This document shows positions 24,801-36,800 of a stretch of 64,000 bases of DNA, one piece after another. The first letter of the stretch is position 1. Each line of letters starts with the position of its first letter. The position numbers were made by a program, and so were the translations under genes. Source of the DNA: Pyrrhosoma nymphula (taxonomy: Eukaryota; Arthropoda; Insecta; Odonata; Coenagrionidae); contig OY754337.1 in assembly GCA_963573305.1 (NCBI GenBank), positions 77,575,094 through 77,639,093 of the forward strand, given 5' to 3'. A model generated the notes under the pieces. It saw only the letters and a program-made list of their open reading frames with translations. It did not search any database and had not been told where the DNA came from.

Positions 24801-27800
24801 CTGATATTATTTACCAATTAGAAAATCAAATATCCGCATTTACTTTGAGAGACAGTAAAAGTGTAATCATTATTGGGGGAGATTTTAATCTGCCATCTAT
24901 AAATTGGGATTCTTACACTGTAAAGCCAAATTCAAGGAATAGGGAAATCAGCGAGATCTTACTCATCACACTTACTAAGCACTCACTCGCCCAAGTAGTT
25001 GACAAGCCTACGAGAGGAAATAAAATATTAGACCTTTTTGCAGTAAGCCATCCTAGGTTGATAAAACAACTCGATATCATTGATGGCATAAGTGATCACA
25101 GAGTAATTTTTGCAGCCTTAAAACTTGAAGTAGAGTCAACTGTAAAACCGAAACGCAATATTTATTTATTTGATAAATGCAACTTCATAAAATTTGGCGA
25201 GATGCTTAATGATTCGTACACTGACTTCATAGCTAAAACAGAGGACAAAAGCACTGATGCATCATGGAAATATTTCTTAGAAATTCTACGCCAGGGAATC
25301 AACGAATATATTCCGCGAAAATTGAAATGTGATAGCAAAGAACCTCGCTGGTATAACAATGATGTTAGGAGGGACCTTAAGAGACAGAGAAAACTGTACA
25401 ACTTATTCAAAAAGTCCATTACGTTAGGTGACAAATCGAAGGAACTTGAAGCAAAAGAAAGTTACGCTGCACAACGCTCAAAAACCAAGAAATCAATGCG
25501 TACTGCATTGCGAAATTTCAAGAAAAAAGTACTTGGTGAATTACTCGAAGAAAATCCGAAATCTTTTTGGTCATATGCGAGAGAGCTTCAGGGAAAATCT
25601 TCAACCGTAGATTCGTTATTTGATAAAGATGGCAAACTTGTCACCGATAATATTGACAAAGCTAACACGTTAAATTCCCACTTCGAAAGTGTATACACTA
25701 CAGACGATACTCCATGTTATTTCGACATTTCATTCACTGAGGAACCGATGAAAGAAATCACTATTCAATGTGATGGGATAACTAAACAGCTACAGTCGAT
25801 CAAAAATAGTAAATCTCCGGGTCCGGAGGGAATACCCGCGCGTGTCCTCAAGGAATTAGCGCCACAGATCGCACCGTTCTTAGACATAATATTCAAGAAG
25901 TCATTGTCTGAAGGAAAGATACCAATAGACTGGAAAATTGCAAACGTTACACCGATATTCAAAAAGGGAAACAGACATGACCCAGGGAACTATCGACCAA
26001 TTTCATTAACGTCTATTATAGGCAAGATACTCGAACATATCGTCGTTAGCAATATCATGACGTTCCTGGACAGTCGTAACTTCCTTCATGGCTGTCAGCA
26101 CGGCTTTCGGAAAGGTAGATCATGTGAAACACAGCTCGCGCTCTTTCTTCATGACGTTCTCAAATCTGGTGAATCGAAAACACAAGTGGACGCATTATTC
26201 CTAGATTTTAAGAAAGCTTTCGACACGGTACCTCACAACAAACTTTTATACAAATTACAGTCATGCGGCCTTAACGAAACAGTAGTAAACTGGATACGCG
26301 ACTTTCTGAGTGATCGTAAGCAAAAAGTAGTTCTTGACGGAATTAGCTCTGATGCAGTTAAAGTGACATCAGGTGTCCCACAAGGAAGCGTAATCGGCCC
26401 CCTTTTGTTCATTATATACATAAATGATCTATGCTCTCGAATTAGCAGTAAAATACGTTTATTTGCTGACGACGCTGTCATCTATCGCGAAATTAATGAT
26501 CACTCTGACTTTGAAATTCTATCATCGGATTTAAACAACGTTCATGTGTGGAGCCAAGAGTGGGGACTCGAACTTAATCTGAGCAAATGTGCGGCGGTAC
26601 ATTTCTTGCGGAGGTCGTCCAACTATCCCCGTGTATATGCTGTGGATGGTGTTAAGATAACGGCGACAGATGAAGTTAAGTATCTGGGAGTTACGATAAC
26701 CTCAAACCTATCGTGGGGAACACATATAAGAAATATTTGTGGCAGAGCTCTGAAGAAGCTAGGATTCGTCAAGCGTATTGTGGGAAGATTCTCAGATGAA
26801 AAAGTAAAAGAGAGGTGTTATTTCGCACTCGTCCGGCCACACCTTGAATATGCAGCAAGCATATGGGATCCGGTGCAGAAAGAATTAATTCGGGAACTTA
26901 ATAAAATACAAAGGAAAGCTGCGCGATTCGTCAAAAACTGCTACGGGCGTACAGACAGCGTTACGCAGATGTTAAACGAATTAGGCTGGGAGCCGCTAGA
27001 GACTCGGAGGCTGCGCGCTAGGCTTAGATTACTTGAGCAATTGAGAATAGATATCTTTCAGAGCGACACGGAGAACATCATATTAGAACCCCACTATATT
27101 TCCAGGTCCGACAGAAACGATAAATTAAGAGAGATATTTTGCCGAACGGATAGGTATGGGAATTCGTTTTTCCCCCGAACAATAAGGGACTTTAATAAAT
27201 GCAAGGCGTAATTTCATAGAGCGTTTCCTTTTTATATGTAAACGGCTGGTGTCCTAACACCCCCCGCCACACGCCTATTGAGGCGGCTTGCGGGGTAGTA
27301 TGTAGATGTAGATGTAGATATTGTGCAATTTCTCAATGTTTTCATTTGTGGTTACAGTTTTGGGACGTCCTTCACATGGATCATCTTCAAAAGAAGTTTG
27401 GCCCCATTTAAATTCTGCCACCCATTTCTTAACTGTTGAAAATGAAGAGGCAGACTCCTTATACTCAAACCTTCACCAACTTTGGATGAATTTCTGTTGG
27501 AGATAAATGGTCCAAAACGAAGAATTTTATGACGGCACAATACTCCAGTTTATCCATTTGAACGAAACACACACAACACGTTACTTCGAAAAGCCGTGTA
27601 AACAATACTATCTAGTACCTAGCTCAAGTTGAAACTTGACTTACGTTGTTGAGAAATATGTACAAACATAACAAAACCAAAATTTCATTGTTACTAATGC
27701 CATCTCTGTGCAAGGCTGAGAACTTTTCACCTCAGCCTCGTAGGCCAGCAGTTCATTCATTATTAATATCTCATTATTAGAGGTGCTCTACCAAATAAAG

Positions 27801-30800
27801 TATGTTTAGATCAAGGAATTAAGTACCTCTGCTAGTTTTTTTTACAAGTATGCACAATCATTTAAGTCATTACATGTGTTTATTTTTTTTGTCAACTTTG
27901 GGTACATAATTCCTCTCCTCATAAAAAGAGTTGTTTCAGGCCTGATCTGGTGGAATATCATAATTAAAGAAAATTGGTAATTTTCCACTATATAAACTTC
28001 AACTTTCAATGCACTGCATCATCATAAAAGTTTATATTGTGGAAATTTGCTAATTTTCTTTAATCCTCTCCTCATCTTGTCCCGAAAGTCTATTTCTCTA
28101 AACCCTCTTTCTTCCCCTTCCCTGCTTTTCCAACTTCCTTCCCTGTATTACGTACTTTGACTTGGGTATCCCCTGGCCTCTCACAACCCTTTCCATCCAT
28201 CTACTCCACCTTTTCCTATTTATTCTCAGTGACCACCTCTTCTCACTCTCCATCCCAAGCCCTTTGTTGTTTCCTGGAATGCATACAAGTGAAAAATTGT
28301 TACAATCAGAGTGTGGATGTATTCTGAAAGTAAAGAATACATTCAGCAGATTCTGGCGAGATATCGTGGAAGTTCTTCATAATATAAGAGAAAAAATTGC
28401 ACTTTTCCACAAATGTCTTGTACCTGATGATGGCTCTGTGAGCCGAAACGCATTGTACGCATTTAAGCAATTTGTGGAAAAGTGAAATTGTTTCTCTTAT
28501 ATTGTAAAGAATACATTGTTTTTTTATTTATAGCATGATTTTTATTTTTGAAACGATTTTTCAGCCCCCTGTGGTGGCCATAAAAAAGGAAAATGGTGAA
28601 ATCCAGAAAGGGCATTTGCTACAGTTGAGGCATGGAGAAAGTCTTGTCACTGAGTGCATGGATGTATCAAGCACCAACATAATGTCAGCTGTGAATAGCC
28701 TCAAGGCTGTGCACATAAAGAAGGAAAATTTGTCTGATAATGAGAGCAAGGAAAAGAGACGTGAATGTGTAATGATTGGGGAAAATGTAGAGGCTCATGG
28801 TGACAAAAATAAGAGCGTAAGGAACATTGCATTGGATGGTAATGCACATTCCAGCAGGACAGATAAGGCAAGCAATTAATTTTATGCATTAGCTTCATGT
28901 TGTCGATGAGCATTACTCATTGAAAGACAGCTTAAAAATGTTCCATTGCTCTGCAGGTGGATGTCAGTCGTGTAAAATTGGAACCTGTAGAACAAACGTC
29001 GTCAGAGAAAAGTGAGCAACCTCAGGTATGCACTGCGATCATTTAGTGAGAAGGAAAAATATTCATTTTTTTCCTTCTTATTGTTTTTATTATGTGGTGT
29101 TATCATTGTGTATTTTTTTACTATTTAATATAAAATGTGAAATTGTTTTTAGAATTTCAGTGAGAAGAGAGACAAAGGAACAGTATTCTTGAGACCTAAT
29201 CATGATGCATCAACTCACTTGCCTCTTCCCCAACAGTTAAGTGCCAATTTAAAAATGGAACCTGAGGTGGAATCATCACCTCCTACCAGGCTGTGTCGGA
29301 GGTCATCATGGTCCTCGGTTGGAGTGGTAAGCAAATATTTAATAACTAGGGATGTGCGAGTACTCGAAAATTCGAGTCGAGTAGTTGGTACTCGACTTGA
29401 GTACTTCGAGTATTTTTACGAAAGTCGAGTCGACGGAGCCGCCGAAGCCAATAGGTTCAGAAATCTGCCGACAGGAAGCGCTATCATAGTAAACTTGCCT
29501 AAAATTGATCATTTTGCGGAAATGTTCCTCGGCTATGAGAAGTAATACAAAAATGAGCTTTGATGTAAGTTCTAGCTGCATCCTTTATCTTTCAATGCAG
29601 ATACTTCTCAAGTATGTAAGTTTAATACAAGTACTATAGTAGTGTAGAGCAAAGAGGATGTCCTGGGGCCTAATTCTCGTTCTTGTCGCGGGACAAGATA
29701 TCACGCGTTCCCCGTAACCGAGATTGCGTTCGTCTCCCATTCTCGTTGTTCGCATTCGCGATAAGGCTTGGGCAACTTCGGCTCTGTAACCATGGAAGTG
29801 ACGTCAGCACCGCTAACGTCATTGATTTCAGCCAATACGAGAGGAGTGGACTTTCAATTGGCAGCTGTTAGCAGACGAAAAGGCAAGAATAAGCCATGAA
29901 TAAGCAAATAAACATTTTCAAGCGCATAAATTTTATAAGTTCACTTGTAATAATTTTATTATCAATTATTCACTTACGGCGATTCGGTTCACTAATTCGT
30001 TTAGACAATACGATAGAATTAAATATAGTGCTCACGGGGTACCCTTAGAAAAAAATACTATAGAACTATATATACTTAATACTATAGCATATAGTTATTT
30101 GGAACAGTAGTGTTTACCTATATATAATCACTGAAGTCCTATAGATATGAAATATAATGACTATTGGGCTGTATGTAATCCTATTGATAATTTTAAAAAT
30201 TAACTAAAAAAAATTTTCATTGAAGTAACGATGATTAGAACTCCAAATAAAACAAAAACGAATAAACCTTCGAAAGAAAAAAATCTACCTTTGAAGGGAA
30301 TCGATCTAAATACCTTGGCAATGATATCCAACCACCTTACCTACTAGGCTAAAACGGCACCTTGAAGTGAATGAATTTCACAGGGTTTACATACTGCGAC
30401 ATTAATAGCTGGAGATAATGCTGAGGTTTGAGGTCTAATACCTCTATGTTTTTATATTGTTGCCTCTTCCTTGGTATTGCCGACGTTAATCTACAGTTTA
30501 CCTTATCATGATTACTCTTCCTCATGGTCTTGATTACTAGGCATGCTAGAAGAAGATAAAATCAGTTCACAAAAGGTCCTAACCTAAATTTGAAAGGAGA
30601 GTATCTAGACAATGGACACGGTCCAACACAAATAGATCCAATTACACAGGTACCTAACAACAAATGCGTCAAATGCAAATTTTGTAGAGGAAAACACAGC
30701 AATGTGAATAGCGAATTGACCACAGTGGCTTAATATGATATTGTCATATCAAAGAATTTCATTTCAGTTCCACCAATTAAATTTGTTTGAATCCTTGGCA

Positions 30801-33800
30801 AATAGAGACAAGATGTTGATGCTAAAAGAGCTTAGTCAATAATGAGATTATTAGTAAATTAATTTATTAAGCCTTGTTTGGCATGGGCATATTTCAAATA
30901 CGAGATGAAATAAGGAAGATGTTTGGAGAGCATATTTAGTTCAGAATTGACCTTTATTTAAAATATAGAAGCGCCCAGAATACAGAAGCCACTAAATTTC
31001 ACTCTTGAATTTCTTAATTAATGATTGAAAAATGATGTGTACTGGACTTATTCACACAGAGTCCTCTTAATCTCACTTTTTTCACTTCCTACGTCCACGA
31101 CATAAGCAATCTCCAAGACATCCATTTACGGATCCTGTAAATTTCATTGAAAATAACTTAAATTGAAAGTAAGCACCATGTAAGGTTTCACTTGTTGAAA
31201 AAGAACGATCACTTGGTATTACACATTACATTACCATTAAATGCACAAACATTCACCAAGACATCCACTATGGATCCTGTATTTCATCGAAACATTAAAG
31301 CTCCATGTAAGGTTTCACTTGACAGCTGTTAACAAAGAACAATCACTCGGTATTTCACATTACAGCCGAATAATAGCAATTAAAGACACACTTTACAGCA
31401 TATTTAAAGCGGGTATATGTACTTCGTTTACCAACATATTTATCCACACATAGCCTCAGATGTAAAACAACATAACAATAGGTCCACTTCATCAAAGCAG
31501 TTGCAATATACTATTTCATGAAATGTCATGCATATCCAATTGGTGGCGTATATGACACTTCACGAATATGAGTAATCTTGTATTTGAAATTACTTCGATG
31601 CACACTGAAAAAATAATTCCACGTTGATAATTAAAATAAACAACGACCAAAAACTTTGCTCACAAAGATGGAATCTCTTGAATAAACGAACTTAAGTTAA
31701 TGAAAGCCTAGCTCCATGTCACCAAGTTGCACTCAACAGCTGTTTACAAAGAACGATCACTTGGTATTTCACATTACAGCCGAATAATAGCTAAGACACA
31801 CTAAGTACAGCATATTGAAGAGTATATGTAGGTACTTCGTTTACCTTCATATTTATCCACAAATAGCCTCGGATGTAAAACAACAGAGGTTCACTTCATC
31901 AAAGCAGTTGCAATACTATTTCATGAAATGGCATGCATATCCAATTGGTGGCATATATGACAGTTCACGAATATGAGTAATCTTGTCGTTGAAATTACTT
32001 TGATGCACACTGAAAACATAATTCCATGTTGATAATTAAAATAAACAACCACCAAAAACCTTGCTCACACGATGGAATCTCATGAATAAACAAACTTAAG
32101 TTAATGAAAGCCTAGCATGATGATTACTTATGTAAATATAATTGCATTATTCCTCCCTAATAGTGTTCATTGGTATCTCAAGATTAAATATATCCTCAGA
32201 AAGCTACAAAACGTTCACTGATAATACCCCTCGCTTCACAAACAAACACGCATTTCTCGCTGAAACTTGAGGAAGCTAAGTTATACACTGTTGCCATATT
32301 TATGTATAATAACAAATAGTAACTAAATAAGTTATTCTAAGCTTCTTATTTTCTCCATAATAAAATTCCATCGACTTGTCACGGCCTCGAAAGCCATGAT
32401 AACTTCTTCATCGCAACGCGCGTTAACTTTCGTGATAATTAGTAAGAGGATACCGAGCACCACTGTGATTGGACAAGCCCTAACGCTGACGCTATCACGA
32501 TCGCTGTCACTGTCCCCGTCACTAAGAGAATACCGCGTTACGCAACTGGCGTTAGAATGGGCGTTCGCACTCGGTATCGCACTATGTATACGAAAGAACC
32601 AGAATTAGGCCCCTGTGCTTCCTAATTTTGTTTATGTGCCTTCTTTGTGCAACTTTTTTCAATGGTGATTGAAGATGAGGATATAGAATGTTTTAAACTC
32701 TTAAATTCACATCAACTCCATTCAATTCCAACTTGTGGAACAAGCTTGCTTGAATGGACATGACATCAGTTGGAACATCATGATGGCAGACATATAGTTT
32801 TGAAAGCCCTTGGAGGGCTTTGTTGCCATCCAATTCCTCTTGTCTTGAGTTCTAATTTCCCCTGAATATTGAATGGTTTTGAAGCCTATCGATCAGTGTG
32901 GTAAGGTATCAGACTACCAGGCTAAGATGGTCTACATGGAGAGTAAGTTCCATATAGAAGCACCTCGTGTTTTATGTTACTGCTTACATAATACAGTATG
33001 TCCTCGTTTAATGTTGTCCCGTTTAACATTGTTTGGCGATAACGTTGCCCAACAATTAAAACCCGTAATCATTCAACGTCGTCAGTGTTTCACGATAACG
33101 TTGTTCACATTTGGCACAACCAAAAATAATGAATAACGAATAGGACTTTGGCGCATCTGATGCGTAATTTCCATTCGGCAGAAAAGTTTGGCGTTAACTC
33201 GCCATAGCATGTGTAAAAGGTTCACCTGAGCAAATAATTATTGCGTTATTTGTTTCATAACTGTTATATTTGCTTATTATTTACTGCGCTGTTATTGTGG
33301 GGCAATGCATCGGGTGATTCAAAATTCAAACCAATGTTAGTGTACCATCTTGAATGGCCTGGTATTAATAATACCATGTCTGAATGGTAGATCCAGGGGC
33401 AGATATCCACGGGGAAAAATACCTGAAAATCCCATGCCGCCATAAGGTAGAGTTGGTGGTAGAAAAAGTTGATTCGCTGCTGTTTGAGGTGAATCAAAAA
33501 CGTGTTTTTCGTGTTGAATTAGTGTGTAAGAGGAAGTTTTCTTAACCCTCCATGATGCAGTAAATCGTCGAGGGTGATACTGTTCCTAAAAGATTGTTAC
33601 GAAATAACAAAAATTTTGTACACAGCACCGAGCTTCCCTACTTCACTCACTATTTTAATTGATTTCCTACGTCTTCACGATCGTAGCGAGCGAAATTTTT
33701 GCCCTTCACTGCATTTGCATGCGCACGCTCCCGCAGTGAAGAACAAAAACTTCTATTTACTCGGAGGGAAACTGGTGCTAACTGCACTAAATATAAAAAA

Positions 33801-36800
33801 TATAGGAGGGAAACCTGGTGCTTATTGTTTTCAAAATGCCTTTTCAGTTTGTTTCGTCTAAGATATGAAGCTCTGTGACTAGTGGTGCCATCTGTTCGAC
33901 TGCCTGCGTAATGAAAATACGCGGTAAATCAGCGGAGGATGACGCAAAGTAGTCCATAAAAGCACATGAATGTTTAAGGAAGTTTTTAAAGAAGCACATT
34001 TTTGTGCATTAATCCATTGATAACGCCTTTCAACCAGGTCCCCTGTGTTTTTAAATATCAACAGTAAGTTCCTATCACCTGTAGTTTTCGTGCCGCCAGG
34101 ATAGAGAATAATTCCAAAATTTCTTTGGTGAGTGAAAATATCTAAGTTTCACCATTTACATGTTTTAGAAAATTAGTTTGAACGCTTCATTCAATAATGC
34201 CATGCATGCAACCTTTTATCTATGTGCTGTGGAGAAATCGTTATTGTTATGAAATGAAGAATTGTTAAGTTTGGGAACTGATTTTAATTTTTTACAATGT
34301 TTCTTATGGAAAATACTGCATCGTTTAGAGTTGTTTTGCTTTACTTCTACTTTTTCAGGAACGAGTTTACAACACAAGGACACACTGTATTACAAAATTA
34401 GTTAAATAAATTCTATCCAAAAATTATTTCTATCTCTAGTTTTGGACTCGGAAGACTTTAGTATGGGCGATTATCAGTGTATGATTCGAGATCCCTTGTC
34501 TGCAGTTAGCGATGCAACTGATATTTATTTGCCTGATGCATGTTTTTGTCATTGCCATTGCCTGTTCCATGTGTCTGTGATGATTTCATCTTTGAGCCTC
34601 TACTTGCAATGTCACTGATGACATCACGACGAAAATGCAACTAATTTTGAGGATACCGGGACTAACCATGGTAGTTACCTTTACGGAGTCACCCGCAAGT
34701 GCACATAAGTGCGATATTCCACAGAGGAAAAATCATTCCCCTTGACTCCATCCACAAATAATCCACAGGGAGAAGGACGCCTCAGTAGCTTAACTTGTTA
34801 AAGCACTCGGCGCGAAATCGAGGGATCCGGGTTCGAATCGTGGTCAAGGTGAATGATTTTTCCTCTGTGGAATATCGCACGAAAATGCAACTATAGCAAC
34901 ATTCATTTCATCAATACGCATTTTTTAAATCAAAACCAGAACGTTAATGACGGCTGCGTAAGTATAGCATTCCAACAGCCTACGAAAAAAGCTGCCCCCT
35001 CAAAATCAGGAAGGGAAAACAGAATCTTCCTTCGTGGGGTTCCGAACTTGAAAGGCTCCGGAAATTAACCAGAAGACTTTTTAATAAAGCTCAACGCACT
35101 AAAAAGCCAGAACACTGGGCCCCCAAAGGAGGCCCAGCGCAGGTATAAAACGACAATTAAACGTTCCAAAAGAGAGGCATGGAGGATGTTTTGCGAGAAT
35201 GTAGAAGGAGTTTCTGAGACCGCAAGACTCCATAAAATCCTCTCCAAGGACCCTGGAGCCGGAGTGGGGACTCTTTTGCTTCCCTCGGGAGACTACACGT
35301 CTTCGGACCAGGAAGCAGTAAAACTTCTGTTAGAGACACACTTCCCTGGCTCGAAAAAAGAACATGAGATGCACTCTAGGAGTCCTCCCACTCATCCGGT
35401 CAGGATGGACTGGAGACTGGCCTCCAGCATCATTACTTATGAAGCAACTGACTGGGCCTTGTCCAGCTTTGCTCCATACAAATCTGCAGGGGTGGATGGG
35501 GTGTTTCCTGCCCTCCTTCAAGAGGGAAGAGAGCAACTACTGCTTCCTCTGCTACGAATATTCCGATCCTGCCTGGCACATGGATATGTTCCAAAAGCAT
35601 GGCGGCCGACCAAAGTAGTGTTCATTCCTAAACCTGGGAAGACAGACTACACTAAAGCTAATTCCTTAAGAGGAATTAGCCTAATGTCCTTTTTCTTAAA
35701 GACTCTAGAGAAGATAATCGACAGATACATCAGAGATGGGCCTCTTAAGGAGCATCCTTTGCATCTGAACCGACACGCTTACCAGAAGGGCAAGTCCGTA
35801 GACTCTGCTCTTCACGGTCTGGTTTCCCATATCGAGAGCGCTCTTGACCATGGGATATACAGTATGGGAGCATTTCTGGACATAGAGGGGACATTTAACA
35901 ATACCACCTTCGATCAGATCTGCTGGGCAGCTGAAAGTCACGGAGTCCACCCTCACATTGTGAGATGGATCAGGTGCATGCTGGCTCAGCGCACTATCAC
36001 TTCCAGCCTAAGGGGGTGCTCAATGAGGGTGGCAGTGTCCAGGGGCTGCCCCCAGGGAGGGGTTCTATCCCCTCTTCTTTGGAATTTGGTGGTCAACAGC
36101 CTCATCACACAGCTGAACAATGTTGGCCTCTACACACAAGGGTATGCTGACGATCTAGCTATACTCATTAGTGGGAAGTATCTGGACACCGTCTCCGGAC
36201 TCATGCAGAAGGCCCTGGACATGACTCAGGACTGGTGCCAGAGCACAGGGCTAACGGTGAATCCGGACAAGACTGTTCTGATACTTTTCACAAAAAAGAG
36301 GAAAAGGGAGGGGCTTACCCTTCCCATCTTACACGGAAAGACCCTTAGGCTCTCATCATCAGTGAAATATCTGGGAACAATCTTGGACTCTAAGCTAATC
36401 TGGAAAGAACACTTAGATTCGAGAACAAAAAAAGCATGTGCAACCCTTTGGACATGCCGTCGGGCCTTTGGAAATACCTGGGGACTCAAACCAAAAGTGT
36501 TACACTGGCTCTATACAGCAGTAGTCAGACCCAGTCTTACATACTGCTCAATAGTATGGTGGAAGAGAGCCCGGCAGTCTGGTGCTATAAAGGAACTCAA
36601 CCACATTCAGAAAATGGCCTGCTTAGGCATCACGGGAGCCATGCGAACTGCTCCAACTCTGGCCCTGGAAACTCTTCTTGAACTCCCCCCCCCTTCATGT
36701 GGTGGTGGAGAGTCAAGCCAGGGCCACAGCTTATCGCCTAAATTACACAGGCCAATGGAATGGCAAGGGAAATCTCTCTGGCCATAGACAGATATGGACC

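Larger units (their letters stand above)
23042..27319 (+). mobile_element. CR1-type LINE inserted in the mariner
   Basis: ORF1 with an esterase-like domain, ORF2 with endonuclease and reverse transcriptase but no RNase H, and a short-repeat 3' tail of TGTAGA units (about 27300-27317) identify the CR1/L2 group. The flanks share ATATT (about 23037-23041 and 27317-27321), a possible short target duplication. Confidence 0.8.
22184..27742 (-). mobile_element. mariner transposon split by a CR1 LINE
   Basis: Terminal inverted repeats sharing CGAGG..GAGGTGAAAAGTTCTC lie at 22186-22210 and 27715-27740, each bordered by TA (22184-22185, 27741-27742), the mariner target. Without the LINE (23042-27319) the element is about 1.28 kb, the normal mariner length. 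Confidence 0.85.

Noticed and set aside
28162..28485. 107-residue frame running into the hairpin unit
   Set aside because: It crosses a pyrimidine-rich non-coding stretch and the ribozyme-like hairpin; no conservation pattern supports a protein.
34776..34850. tRNA gene
   Set aside because: The T-arm stem is mismatched, the anticodon loop lacks U33, and the sequence lies in an insert with a target duplication, so it is a SINE head and not a tRNA gene.
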